From: Streptomyces cyaneofuscatus
GTDB lineage: Bacteria > Actinomycetota > Actinomycetes > Streptomycetales > Streptomycetaceae
Assembly (NCBI RefSeq): GCF_000718135.1
Contig: NZ_JOEM01000022.1
Location: forward strand, 103,940-167,939
DNA length: 64,000 nucleotides
Reading direction: 5' to 3'
Each line of letters starts with the position of its first letter. Positions within the stretch are counted from its first letter, which is position 1. Both the position numbers and the translations under genes were made by a program. The notes beneath the pieces were generated by a model. It was not told the origin of the DNA. It saw only the letters and a program-made list of their open reading frames with translations, and did no database searches. Of the stretch, positions 55,736 to 63,772 are shown piece by piece.

Positions 55736-58051
55736 TCAGAACTCCGCGGAGACCACGAGCCCCGACACCGCCTGTTCAGCGGCGATGGAGACGTAGTTCC
55801 ACCCCGGGGTGGGGTTGTTCACGGTCACGGTCTCGGCGTTGCCGGGTTTGGCGGACCGGTGGGTGAAGTCGGTCTTCGACGGCCAGGAACCGGCTCGGTG
55901 GTACAGGTCGGCGTTACCCGTCCCGCCATGGGTGCTGAGGCGCAACTTCGTTGTCCCGGCGGGCACATAGAGGGTGAGGTAGGCGTAATCACCGGCGCGG
56001 GCCGAGACGCCGGAGCGTGCGCAGTTGCGGTCGAGCCGGGTCCGCTCGGGGAGGGTGCACTCGGGCAGGTCCGGCGGATCGGTCGGGTCGGTCGGATCGG
56101 GCGGGTTCGTGGCTTCACCGCAGTCGCCTGCGGCACAGGCGGTGAGCCAGGCGTTCCAGCCGGCGTCGTAGCGGGTGCCGATGGTGGTCTTGAGGTGGGT
56201 GCGGGCGGCGTTCCAGTTCCCGGCGCGGTAGTGGCGGAGGACGGTGTCCAGGTCCGCGCGGTGGGACTGGACCATGTAGCGGACCGCGAGGTAGCCCCAG
56301 CGGTAGATCCGGGTGCTGTCGCTGTTGTCGTAGGTGGTGTCGAACAGGGTGCTGAGGGGGTAAGTGCGCTTCCCTGCCTCGGCGATGGCCGCATCGTAGG
56401 TGAGTTGGCGGTAGGAGTAGGAGACGTACTCCGCGAATCCTTCGACCCACCAGACGGTCGGGGTGGTCATGCCGTCGGCGAAGTCACCGGCCATGGTGAA
56501 GCGGCCGTCGAGGTAGTGGGTGTACTCGTGGTTGAGGTTCCAGATCTGGAAGTCCGGCCTCAGCCACTCGGCCTCGTAGGCGATGAAGCGCGGCTGGTTG
56601 CCGGCGGCGGACGGGTCGCCCTCCAGGTACATGCCGCCGTTGTTCGTGTCGATGCCGAACATGGCACCCGCGTAGGTCCCGTAGTCGTCACTGGAGTTGT
56701 AGACGACGACTTCGAGGCGGGTGTTGAGGTCACCGGCCACCGGCCCGTCGTCACGGGCGATGCCGTGGAAGAAGGCGTCCTGACCTGCCAGGCTCGCGCA
56801 GGTGGAGGCGAGTTGGGCGACGGACATCTCCTGGGCGCGGATGCGCAGGCTGCCGCTGCAGTCGTGCCGGACCGGCAGAGCGGCCCTGTCGAGGCGGGCG
56901 GGGAGGTCGCAGGTGGCGAAGTAGGCGCAGTTGCCCGTGTCGTAGTAGTTGGCCGACTCGGCCAGGCCCACCCACAGGGGTGCGGTCACCCCGGTGATGG
57001 ACGTCCGGTCGAGGAGGCTCTTCACCTGCGGGCGCACCCCGGCGCGCAGCGCCTCGTACGACAGGAACCGGGCGAGTTCGCGGCCGGCATTGGTGACGAG
57101 GAACGCGTGGTCGGTGCCGAGCAGGGCGAGGTTGCGGGAGGCGAAGGAGTGGACCGTGTCGGCGGTGGACCGGTCCGCGGTGACGGCCGCGACGAACGCG
57201 GGGAGTTGGTGCCCCCGGAAGAGCACGGTGAAGGTGTTGTTGACAGCGGCCCGCATGTTCCACAGTGCGTTGTACGAGGTGTCGTAGCCGGTGAGCAGGC
57301 GGTTGACGACGGGGAGGTAGCGGGCGTTCTCCTGGGAGCTGTCGATGAGGATGACCGCCTCGGAGAGCGCCTCGCCGTTGGCGTCGGTGACGTCACGGGA
57401 GCGTGGGGAGGCGAAGAAGGCGTCGAGCCCGGACCGTATCGCGGTGGTGAGCACCGGTCCGTACGGGCCGACGGCCGGCTCGTTGTACCACTGCACGTAG
57501 TATCCGGCCCGCAGGTAGAGCACCAACTGCGGTACGCCGGTGGAGCCGTTGCCCGGGTAGGCGGCCGAGGCATCGCGCAGCGCGGACGCCACCGTCACCA
57601 TCTGCGCCTCCCGGAAGGCGAGGCGCGCGTTCTCGCCGGTGAGGCCGAAGAGCGTGTTGACGCACGCCGTGTCGGACGCCTTGATCTGCTGGACGAGGGC
57701 GCTGCCGGTACGCGAGGTGAAGTCCGCCGGGTCACATGCGGCGGCCGGGGCGGCGGAGCCGGGGCCCTCGGCGGGCTCGTCGTAGTCCCGCTTCCGTGCG
57801 GCGTCGGACGCCGGGGCCGGCCCTCGCTCGTCGACGGGCAGCGCGGAGGCGCGTACGTGGTCGGGCTCGGGGGCGTCGGCGGCGGCCGCCGGGGCAGTGG
57901 CGGCCACCGGGGGCGGCGAGGACTGCTGGGCCTGCTGGGCCTGCGGGGCGGACGCGAACGACGGGGCGGCGAACGAGGTCGTACCCAGGCACATGCAGAG
58001 CGCCAACGCGGCTAAGGTCGCGGCGCGTCGGCGCATCGATGCTGGTCTCAC
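55736..58051 (-). CDS. Secreted M9-family collagenase
   Basis: A 771-residue secreted metalloprotease. A signal peptide (MRRRAATLAALALCMCLGTTSFA) and a low-complexity Ala/Pro stretch precede a collagenase activator domain (about 100-390). The catalytic peptidase M9 domain holds zinc motif HEYTH in IWNLNHEYTHYLDG and the third ligand Glu in WWVEGFAEYVSY. A DPTDPTDPPD linker leads to a C-terminal PPC domain (about 670-771) that may bind substrate. No PKD domain is present. GGAGG six bases before GTG 58051 sets the start. It lies directly upstream of the hydroxyproline-catabolic operon on the same strand, 105 bases away. Confidence 0.93.
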   Translation of the reverse strand: MRPASMRRRAATLAALALCMCLGTTSFAAPSFASAPQAQQAQQSSPPPVAATAPAAAADAPEPDHVRASALPVDERGPAPASDAARKRDYDEPAEGPGSAAPAAACDPADFTSRTGSALVQQIKASDTACVNTLFGLTGENARLAFREAQMVTVASALRDASAAYPGNGSTGVPQLVLYLRAGYYVQWYNEPAVGPYGPVLTTAIRSGLDAFFASPRSRDVTDANGEALSEAVILIDSSQENARYLPVVNRLLTGYDTSYNALWNMRAAVNNTFTVLFRGHQLPAFVAAVTADRSTADTVHSFASRNLALLGTDHAFLVTNAGRELARFLSYEALRAGVRPQVKSLLDRTSITGVTAPLWVGLAESANYYDTGNCAYFATCDLPARLDRAALPVRHDCSGSLRIRAQEMSVAQLASTCASLAGQDAFFHGIARDDGPVAGDLNTRLEVVVYNSSDDYGTYAGAMFGIDTNNGGMYLEGDPSAAGNQPRFIAYEAEWLRPDFQIWNLNHEYTHYLDGRFTMAGDFADGMTTPTVWWVEGFAEYVSYSYRQLTYDAAIAEAGKRTYPLSTLFDTTYDNSDSTRIYRWGYLAVRYMVQSHRADLDTVLRHYRAGNWNAARTHLKTTIGTRYDAGWNAWLTACAAGDCGEATNPPDPTDPTDPPDLPECTLPERTRLDRNCARSGVSARAGDYAYLTLYVPAGTTKLRLSTHGGTGNADLYHRAGSWPSKTDFTHRSAKPGNAETVTVNNPTPGWNYVSIAAEQAVSGLVVSAEF

Positions 58052-58159
58052 CAGCTGCCTCCTCTTAAGGCTCACCCGGGACGGGTGTGGGGGATGAGGG
58101 TGGGTGGGGATGGCGGAGCGAGACCCTGCCCATCCATTTGCTTGACATGGACACGCGGG

Positions 58160-58191
58160 GTGCTGTGCGACAGTACAATTTCACACAGCAC
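58160..58191. promoter_or_regulatory. 8-bp inverted repeat around a TACAAT box
   Basis: GTGCTGTG (58160-58167) and CACAGCAC (58184-58191) form a perfect inverted repeat around TACAAT (58174-58179), a good -10 box. The arrangement suits an operator over a promoter, perhaps for the XRE-type regulator nearby. A TTGACA at 58142-58147 is 26 bases from TACAAT, too far for a normal -35. Confidence 0.4.
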
Positions 58192-58213
58192 TACATTTGA
58201 GAAGGTGGCCGAC

Positions 58214-58261
58214 GTGACTTTCGGCTCGGCGCGGGTCGGGTACGACGATGGCCCCCGCTGA
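58214..58261 (+). CDS. Possible 15-codon leader peptide
   Basis: A GTG with GAGAAGG eight bases before it opens a 15-codon frame (MTFGSARVGYDDGPR) whose stop is the last triplet of the left arm of a 23-pair hairpin. It follows the inverted-repeat promoter region on the same strand. It may be an expressed leader, the start of a decayed gene, or chance. Confidence 0.3.
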   Translation: MTFGSARVGYDDGPR

Positions 58262-58289
58262 AGGTGTCAGCGGGGGCCATCGTCGTACC
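58239..58289. terminator. 23-bp perfect hairpin, bidirectional terminator
   Basis: Positions 58239-58261 and 58267-58289 are exact reverse complements, separated by AGGTG. The 23-pair GC-rich stem lies ten bases after the DUF397 stop and downstream of the TACAAT promoter on the other strand, so it can end transcription from both sides. Confidence 0.85.
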
Positions 58290-58298
58290 GGCATCGGA

Positions 58299-58508
58299 TC
58301 AGGCGCTCAGGTCGCCGCCGTTCACAGCGGCGACGAACGACGACCAGCCGGCGGCCGCGAACGTGAGAACCGGGCCGTGCGGGTTCTTGCTGTCCCGGAC
58401 CGGGACGACCGGGGCGAAGTCGTCCGCGACCTCAAGGCACTGGCCGCCGTCCTGGTTGCTGTAGCTGCTCCGGCGCCAAGTGGCTGCGTTCAGATCAAGG
58501 GCTCGCAC
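58299..58508 (-). CDS. DUF397 protein
   Basis: A 69-residue DUF397 protein (ATWRRSSYSNQDGGQCLEVADDFAPVVPVRDSKNPHGPVLTFAAAGWSSFVAAV). DUF397 proteins pair with Scr1-type XRE regulators in Streptomyces, where the small acidic protein modulates the regulator. GAGGAAG before GTG 58508 decides the start, and it overlaps the XRE gene by 14 bases, so the two are coupled. A perfect 23-pair hairpin follows. It probably acts by binding its upstream partner. Confidence 0.92.
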   Translation of the reverse strand: MRALDLNAATWRRSSYSNQDGGQCLEVADDFAPVVPVRDSKNPHGPVLTFAAAGWSSFVAAVNGGDLSA

Positions 58509-59331
58509 GTACTTCCTCCAGGATGCGCAGAATGAACCTCCGCGACTCGGCTGGCGAAAGAGCCAGGTCGCGTACCGAATCGTACGCACGTTGCAGCCGC
58601 TCAACCGTTACAGAGTCCTCGATGAGTTCGCCCCTGTACCCGTTCTCGGCATACGCCACGGTACGCCCATCGGGCAGGCGGAGGAACATGACGTCGGCGT
58701 TGGTAAGGCCGTGCAAGCCCGCACTGAACGGTGCCACCTGCAAGGTCACGTCATCCCGTTCGCCGACCTCCAACAGATACTCCAACTGCTGGCTCCACCC
58801 CTGCGGATCGCGCAGCGAAGTCCGCAACACCGCCTCCGACAGGATGGTCCGGAACTGTGGCGCATCCTCACCGGCAAGCAGCTCTCGCCGCCCCATCCGC
58901 GCGTCAACCTGCTGGTCCAGCGCCTCCCCCTTGAGCCCACCGGCCGACAACACCTCCCGCGCATACGCCGACGTCTGCAACAACCCCGGCAGCACGCTCA
59001 CCGCGAAGTGCCACAGGCTCACCGCGTCGGCCTCCAGCGCCATGTACCGCCGGTACCGCTCCTTGAACTGCGTCTTGTCGCTGACGGCCAGCTCCCAGAG
59101 GGCCAGCAGCAGCCCCGGCGTCCCGTAGTGGACGTCCAGCGCCTGGACCACCTCCGGGCCGCCGACCGTCTCGCCCTTCTCCATCTTGCCGAACAGCGAC
59201 CAGTCCCAGCCCAGTCGGTCGCCCAGCTGCCGCAGGCTGTGGCCGTGTGCCGTGCGCAGGAGCCGTAGCTCCTCCGCGAAGCGTGCGCGTGGTTCCCTGC
59301 TGCGGCCCGTGACCGCTCGCCTCGTCGGCAT
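58495..59331 (-). CDS. Scr1-family XRE transcriptional regulator
   Basis: A 278-residue protein. The N-terminal helix-turn-helix (RFAEELRLLRTAHGHSLRQLGDRLGWDWSLFGKMEKGE) is followed by the Scr1/DUF5753 domain (PGLLQTSAYAREVL, ARMGRRELLAG, TLQVAPFSAGLHGLTNADVMFLRLPDGRTVAYAE). These pairs regulate development or antibiotic production, with WhiJ the best-studied relative. Overlap with the DUF397 gene shows coupling. It may bind the inverted repeat at 58160-58191. Divergent from two small ORFs of unknown role. Confidence 0.9.
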   Translation of the reverse strand: MPTRRAVTGRSREPRARFAEELRLLRTAHGHSLRQLGDRLGWDWSLFGKMEKGETVGGPEVVQALDVHYGTPGLLLALWELAVSDKTQFKERYRRYMALEADAVSLWHFAVSVLPGLLQTSAYAREVLSAGGLKGEALDQQVDARMGRRELLAGEDAPQFRTILSEAVLRTSLRDPQGWSQQLEYLLEVGERDDVTLQVAPFSAGLHGLTNADVMFLRLPDGRTVAYAENGYRGELIEDSVTVERLQRAYDSVRDLALSPAESRRFILRILEEVRASP

Positions 59332-59506
59332 CGCGTCCTCCGTGGAACGTGTGGAACGTGGTTCTCCCGGCCGGGAAGCTGCACCCGGCTTCGGCGGGAC
59401 GGCGCTCCTGGCCAGGCCATTCTCGTAATGAGCCCTTCACGCACGGTAGTTCAGGCCGGGCGACCGGGGCGCCGGTTCCGTGCAACATCAGCCGAAGGAG
59501 GACGTC

Positions 59507-59809
59507 ATGTCGTCCAAGCCGCCTCTCCCCCGCCGTACACCGCGGAGCACCGCGTTCGACTCCGGGGCCGCCAAGGTGAAGGAGGCGATGGATGCGCGGG
59601 ACGCGCTGGCCACGGCCCTCACCCGGGCAGGTATCCAGCTTCCCGCCATGGATGTCCGTACGCCGTGGGCCGACACCGTTCGCGAGGACGGTGAGGGCGC
59701 CTCGGAGCAGGCGGGCGAGGTCCGGTACGCCCTCGTCCACCTCGGGGTCTGCTCCGCCCCCGTGGCCCACGCATTGGCGACCGCCATCACGAACGGGCTG
59801 GCCAGGTGA
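59507..59809 (+). CDS. Small uncharacterised protein
   Basis: A 100-residue protein with no membrane segment or known motif. The middle is helical (SGAAKVKEAMDARDALATALTRAGI), and VRYALVHLGVCSAPVAHALATAI ends it. An excellent GGAGG site stands six bases before ATG 59507. Its stop overlaps the next gene by four bases (GTGA), so they form a two-gene unit divergent from the XRE/DUF397 pair. Small genes in this position are common beside such pairs in Streptomyces. Function unknown. Confidence 0.65.
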   Translation: MSSKPPLPRRTPRSTAFDSGAAKVKEAMDARDALATALTRAGIQLPAMDVRTPWADTVREDGEGASEQAGEVRYALVHLGVCSAPVAHALATAITNGLAR

Positions 59810-60030
59810 CGGAGGGCGGTGGCCCCGGTGTCGGGGCGGCCGTCCATGACGCCGGGTGCGACCGGGCGGGGGTGGTGCTCGGCCACCGGGGCGCCCTCCT
59901 CCGGCTCGGCCCGCTCGGCGACGGGCGCCCCTGGGAGGCGGATCCCGCGAACGTACGGCCCCTCAGCCGTGCCGAACAGCTGAGCGCCCAGCTCGCCGAG
60001 GTGAACGCCCGCAGCCGGCAGCCGCGCTGA
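59806..60030 (+). CDS. Small uncharacterised protein, coupled to the preceding gene
   Basis: A 74-residue protein starting at GTG 59806, overlapping the preceding stop. The sequence HDAGCDRAGVVLGHRGALLRLGPLGDGRPWEADPANVRPLS looks like a small beta-barrel, and the C-terminus is helical. Proteins of this pattern are frequent next to regulatory pairs in actinomycetes. No enzymatic motif. Its end abuts the convergent LuxR gene by two bases. Confidence 0.6.
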   Translation: MTEGGGPGVGAAVHDAGCDRAGVVLGHRGALLRLGPLGDGRPWEADPANVRPLSRAEQLSAQLAEVNARSRQPR

Positions 60031-60032
60031 CG

Positions 60033-61076
60033 TCAGCCGCAGGACTCCCGCGTGGCCTGACGGCGTTGACGGGCCGGGGAGCCGGGGGCTTCCCCAGGGA
60101 GGGCGCTGCCCTGTTCGAGCAGCCGCCGCTGCGAGAGGAGGTAGCCCAGCTCCGCCCTGCTGCGGCTGCCCAGCGCTTCGGAGACCTTGCGGATGTGGGT
60201 GGAGACGGTGCGGGCGCTCATGCCCAGCCGGGACGCGATGGATTCGTCGGTGTGGCCGGTCACGACCAGGCGGAGCACGGTCCTGCGGACGGAGCTGGTG
60301 AGCAGGTCGGGGCGGTGCCGTTCGACGCTGATGGCGACGGGCTCTGCCCGCTCCCACGCGTGGTCGAACATCTTGGCCAGGAACTCGACCACCCCGGGGT
60401 GGCGAAGCGCCAGCGCGGTGCTCTTGCGCTCCGCGGTCCCCGGGATGAAGGCGACGGAGCGGTCGCAGATGATGACGCGCTCGAAGACCTCATCCACGGT
60501 ACGGACCCGGGCGCCCTCGGCGAGGACCTGTTCGATGTAGGCGAGGGTGGGCGCATGCGACCGGACGCTGTGCTGGTAGAGGGTGCGCTGCCGTACGCCC
60601 TTCCGCAGCAGCGCGAGATCGCGGGGTAAGGCCTCGGCGAGCAGCGCGGGCGGCCGGCCACCGCCGGGCTGTGCGGTCAGCAACTCCTCCTTGCAGGACC
60701 CGACGGCCTTACGCAGCGCCTCGCCGATCACCTCTTCGCCGTTCAGGGACTCGATGGGCAGCTCGGCCCGGCGCTGGGCCTTTCGGTAGACGGCCTCAGC
60801 CGCGAGAAAAGATGAATGTAGAACTTCCAGGGATTTCCGGCGCTCCTCTATGTCGCGCTCGACATGGCGCGCGAGCAGCGATTCGGCGATCCCCGGGGGA
60901 ACGGGCACGTACACGTCCCGCCGGCCGGGCAGCGGCCTGAGCAGACCGGAGCGCACGAGAGAGGCGGGCACATCACCGGATATCGTCCCAGCCTCCAGCG
61001 CCTCGCGATAGCGCCGCAGCACCTCCTCGCTCAGGCGTACCTCACTAAGTGACGTTTTGTCATGTTCTGACGCCAT
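60033..61076 (-). CDS. LuxR-family regulator with TrmB-like N-terminus
   Basis: A 347-residue regulator. The C-terminal LuxR helix-turn-helix reads LRLVVTGHTDESIASRLGMSARTVSTHIRKVSEALGSRSRAELGYLL (about 265-311). The N-terminus (about 10-75) resembles a winged helix of the TrmB type (LSEEVLRRYREALEAG), and the middle has a helix-rich region. Proteins of this layout are actinobacterial orphan regulators without a receiver domain. GAAGGA seven bases before ATG 61076 decides the start over 61169. The 450-base upstream region is unusually AT-rich and has an inverted repeat that could be its own operator. Confidence 0.83.
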   Translation of the reverse strand: MASEHDKTSLSEVRLSEEVLRRYREALEAGTISGDVPASLVRSGLLRPLPGRRDVYVPVPPGIAESLLARHVERDIEERRKSLEVLHSSFLAAEAVYRKAQRRAELPIESLNGEEVIGEALRKAVGSCKEELLTAQPGGGRPPALLAEALPRDLALLRKGVRQRTLYQHSVRSHAPTLAYIEQVLAEGARVRTVDEVFERVIICDRSVAFIPGTAERKSTALALRHPGVVEFLAKMFDHAWERAEPVAISVERHRPDLLTSSVRRTVLRLVVTGHTDESIASRLGMSARTVSTHIRKVSEALGSRSRAELGYLLSQRRLLEQGSALPGEAPGSPARQRRQATRESCG

Positions 61077-61526
61077 CTGCGCATCCTTCGTGTTGCCGCA
61101 ATTCGTGGTCGGGACGGGAGGCAGGCTCGCACCGTCGCCTGAATATGCATAAGGATGGCCATGACGCAAAAAGCGCGCCCGAACAAAAACGATCGAGATA
61201 CCGCCCGCCCTGGTTATCCACAGGAACCCGCCCGGGAAATTTCACAAACGGGAAACACCCTCCGTGAAACATGGAATCAATCACATCGATAAGGTGATGG
61301 TATGTATCGGACCGTCAGCGCTGCACATACTTGCTTTTCAGAGCGCACGCGCCACGGGAAGCGGGCACGAAAAGACTCGGCCTGGGGCTGATGCACGAAA
61401 AGCGCGAACAGCGTCATTCCCTATTCGGCCGATTTCTCCTCAAAATTGACAGGGAATCGTCTCACATCCTGAGACAATCTACCTCTGGCCAGCCCCTCCG
61501 CCCGGCCCCGCTCCCTGTCCGACCCC
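61077..61526. other. AT-rich intergenic region upstream of the LuxR gene
   Basis: Some 450 bases with no convincing gene and lower GC than the rest of the window. It contains TTTCAC/GTGAAA halves at 61240-61245 and 61264-61269 (18-base spacer), TTGACA at 61446-61451, and the inverted repeat GTCTCA-CATCC-TGAGAC at 61459-61475. The first pair lies about 165-195 bases upstream of the LuxR start, the last 52 bases after the MocR stop. Promoters for the LuxR gene are expected here, but none is certain. Confidence 0.4.
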
Positions 61527-62918
61527 TCAGTCCTGGGCGAGATCGTCCGGGGCCGACCTGGCCAGGTCGGCCAGGGTCGCGAGGGCCCGGGAGAGGGTCT
61601 CCTCGGCGGGCGAGGCGAGGCCGAGCCGGATCGCGTGCGAGCCGCGGTGGCGGCCGACGGAGAACGCGGCGGCCGGAGTGACCGCGATGCCGTGCCGCGC
61701 GGCGGCGGCCACAAAGGTGTCGGCACGCCACGGACGCGGCAGTTCCCACCAGCGGTAGTACGACCCCGGCGCGCTGCGGGTCACGAAGTCCCCGAGGTGG
61801 CGCTGCGCGATCTCCTGCCGCTCCACGGCCTGCCGCTGCTTGGCCCGTACGAGCGATTCCACGACGCCCTCCGCCTGCCACTGGGCCATCGCCTCCAGCG
61901 GGAAACCCATGGGCGTCCAGCCCCCCGAACGCAGTGCGGCCGCGACCCCGCCCGACACGGCGGCCGGGGCCACCGCGAAGCCCAGGGAGAGCCCCGGGGA
62001 AAGCCGCTTGGACAGGCTGTCGACGAGGACCGTCCGCTCGGGGGCACGCGACGCGAGGGGCGGCAGATCGTCCCGGAGGAAGGCCCAGACGGCGTCCTCG
62101 ATCGCATGAATGCCGCACGTCAGCAGCACATCGGCCAAGCGGTCCAGTCGGTCGGCGGGCATGGTCAGCGACAGCGGATTGTGCAGGACGGGCTGTACGT
62201 AGACGGCGTGCAGCGGCCCGGCCCGGTGCGCCTCCTCCACCGCCTCCGGGATCAGCCCGGCCTCGTCCATGGCGAGCGGCACGAGGGTGACGCCGAGCCG
62301 GGTGGCGATCGCCTTGAGCACCGGGTACGTCAGCTCCTCGACACCCAGCCGCGCACCCGGCCGGGTCACCGCCGCGACGACCGCCGAGATCGCCTGCCGA
62401 CCGCTCCCGGCGAACAGGATCCGGGCCGGATCGGGACGCCAGCCGCCCCGGGCGAGCAGATCCGCCGCTCCATCGCGGGCGGCGCGGGTACCGGCCGCAC
62501 CGACCGGGCGCAGCACCGGCTCCAGTCGGCCGGGGCTCAGCAGCTTCCCCAGACCGGCGGCGAGGAGCTCGGCCTGCTCGGGCACCACGGGGTAGTTCAG
62601 CTCCAAGTCGACCCGACTGTCAGCGGGTTCGGACAGCGCGGGGGCAGACGCCGCCACACCTGAAGCGTCGCGCACAAAAGTCCCCCGGCCCACATGGCCC
62701 TCGGTGAAACCCTGGCGCGCGAGCTCCTGATAGACGCGAGTGGCCGTGGAATTGGCGATGCCGTACTGGCGGGCGAATTCCCTTTGGGTGGGCAGCCGTT
62801 CACCCGCCCTGAGCCGGCCCGCCCTGATCTCCGCGGCCACCGCATCGGCGACGCTCCGGTAGTCCTTCACGGGCCTCACCTTCCGCACTCTCCAGTCATC
62901 ACTCATCTGGCCGCTCAT
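61527..62918 (-). CDS. MocR-type regulator (GntR HTH fused to aminotransferase domain)
   Basis: A 463-residue protein. The N-terminal GntR winged helix (YRSVADAVAAEIRAGRLRAGERLPTQREFARQYGIANSTATRVYQEL) is joined by a linker to a fold-type-I aminotransferase domain with the PLP Lys in LVDSLSKRLSPGLSLGFA. MocR proteins use PLP or an amino acid/PLP adduct as effector and bind direct repeats. It is divergent from lysE, the classic arrangement for regulation of an adjacent transporter. An ATG at 62906 is also possible. The repeat elements in the gap between both genes are likely its operator. Confidence 0.9.
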   Translation of the reverse strand: MSGQMSDDWRVRKVRPVKDYRSVADAVAAEIRAGRLRAGERLPTQREFARQYGIANSTATRVYQELARQGFTEGHVGRGTFVRDASGVAASAPALSEPADSRVDLELNYPVVPEQAELLAAGLGKLLSPGRLEPVLRPVGAAGTRAARDGAADLLARGGWRPDPARILFAGSGRQAISAVVAAVTRPGARLGVEELTYPVLKAIATRLGVTLVPLAMDEAGLIPEAVEEAHRAGPLHAVYVQPVLHNPLSLTMPADRLDRLADVLLTCGIHAIEDAVWAFLRDDLPPLASRAPERTVLVDSLSKRLSPGLSLGFAVAPAAVSGGVAAALRSGGWTPMGFPLEAMAQWQAEGVVESLVRAKQRQAVERQEIAQRHLGDFVTRSAPGSYYRWWELPRPWRADTFVAAAARHGIAVTPAAAFSVGRHRGSHAIRLGLASPAEETLSRALATLADLARSAPDDLAQD

Positions 62919-62952
62919 CGCTCATCGACGCACTGAGTGACATCGAAGCACA

Positions 62953-63023
62953 GTATTGCACCGAGTTCAATATTCCGTATTGAACCGAGGAAAGAATTGA
63001 CCTTACACTCGAATTGCTCCGAG
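62953..63023. promoter_or_regulatory. MocR-type direct repeats and lysE promoter
   Basis: GTATTGCACCGAG (62953-62965) and GTATTGAACCGAG (62977-62989) are direct repeats offset by 24 bases. A third, GAATTGCTCCGAG (63011-63023), matches at eleven of thirteen bases. Between the first two, GTTCAATA-TTCCG-TATTGAAC is an eight-base inverted repeat. On the plus strand TTGAAC (62980-62985) and TACACT (63004-63009), 18 bases apart, make a lysE promoter whose -35 lies in the second repeat. Direct repeats are typical MocR targets. Confidence 0.6.
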
Positions 63024-63124
63024 TCGGGGCTCCGTCAGGAGCCCGGAAATGCACGGAGCAGCAACGGAACCAACCGACTGACCGACCGAAGAACAGACCT
63101 CGAACGGAAGGCGGCGCGCAGCAC

Positions 63125-63772
63125 ATGGTTGAGCTGACCGGAGTACTGGGGGTCGCGATGGTCGCCCTGGGGATGGTGCTCACTCCCGGCCCGAACATGA
63201 TCTATCTCGTCTCCCGGAGCATCACCCAGGGCCGGCGTGCCGGCATCGTCTCCCTCGGCGGTGTCGCGGTGGGGTTCCTGGTCTACCTGCTGGCGACGAA
63301 CCTCGGCCTGTCGGTGGTGTTCATAGCGGTGCCCGAGCTGTACATCGCGGTGAAGCTGGCCGGGGCGGCATACCTCGCCTATCTCGCCTGGACCGCCCTG
63401 AAGCCCGGGGGCGTCTCCGTCTTCGCTCCCCAGGAGATGCCGCACGACTCACCGCGCAAGCTGTTCACGATGGGACTGATGACGAACCTGCTCAACCCGA
63501 AGATCGCCATCATGTACCTCTCCCTCATCCCGCAGTTCATCAACCTGGATTCGGGACACGTGCTGTTCCAGGGGTTCGTGCTCGGCTCCGTCCAGATCGT
63601 GGTGGCCCTCACGATCAACCTGAGCATCGTCCTGGCCGCCGGATCCATCGCCGTGTTCCTCGCCCGCCGCCCCTCCTGGCTCAAGGTGCAGCGCTACATG
63701 ATGGGAACGGCCCTCGCCCTGCTGGCCGTCTCGGTCGCGCTGGACACCTCGATGCCCGCGAGTTCGAGCTGA
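63125..63772 (+). CDS. LysE/RhtB-family amino-acid exporter
   Basis: A 215-residue membrane protein with about six helices. It has the LysE signatures [44 protein letters not shown] and [23 protein letters not shown]. It exports amino acids or related metabolites. The start ATG 63125 has only a distant GGAAGG. It is divergent from the MocR regulator, which likely induces it when the substrate accumulates. Its last 79 bases overlap the convergent carB-like gene, an unusually long overlap between real genes. Confidence 0.88.
   Translation: MVELTGVLGVAMVALGMVLTPGPNMIYLVSRSITQGRRAGIVSLGGVAVGFLVYLLATNLGLSVVFIAVPELYIAVKLAGAAYLAYLAWTALKPGGVSVFAPQEMPHDSPRKLFTMGLMTNLLNPKIAIMYLSLIPQFINLDSGHVLFQGFVLGSVQIVVALTINLSIVLAAGSIAVFLARRPSWLKVQRYMMGTALALLAVSVALDTSMPASSS

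Noticed and set aside
58142..58179. TTGACA with TACAAT as one promoter
   Set aside because: The spacer is 26 bases, far from the usual 16-19, so only the TACAAT box inside the inverted repeat was kept as a weak candidate.
61077..61526. Small genes in the AT-rich gap
   Set aside because: Short frames there lack ribosome sites and codon bias, so the region was described as non-coding.
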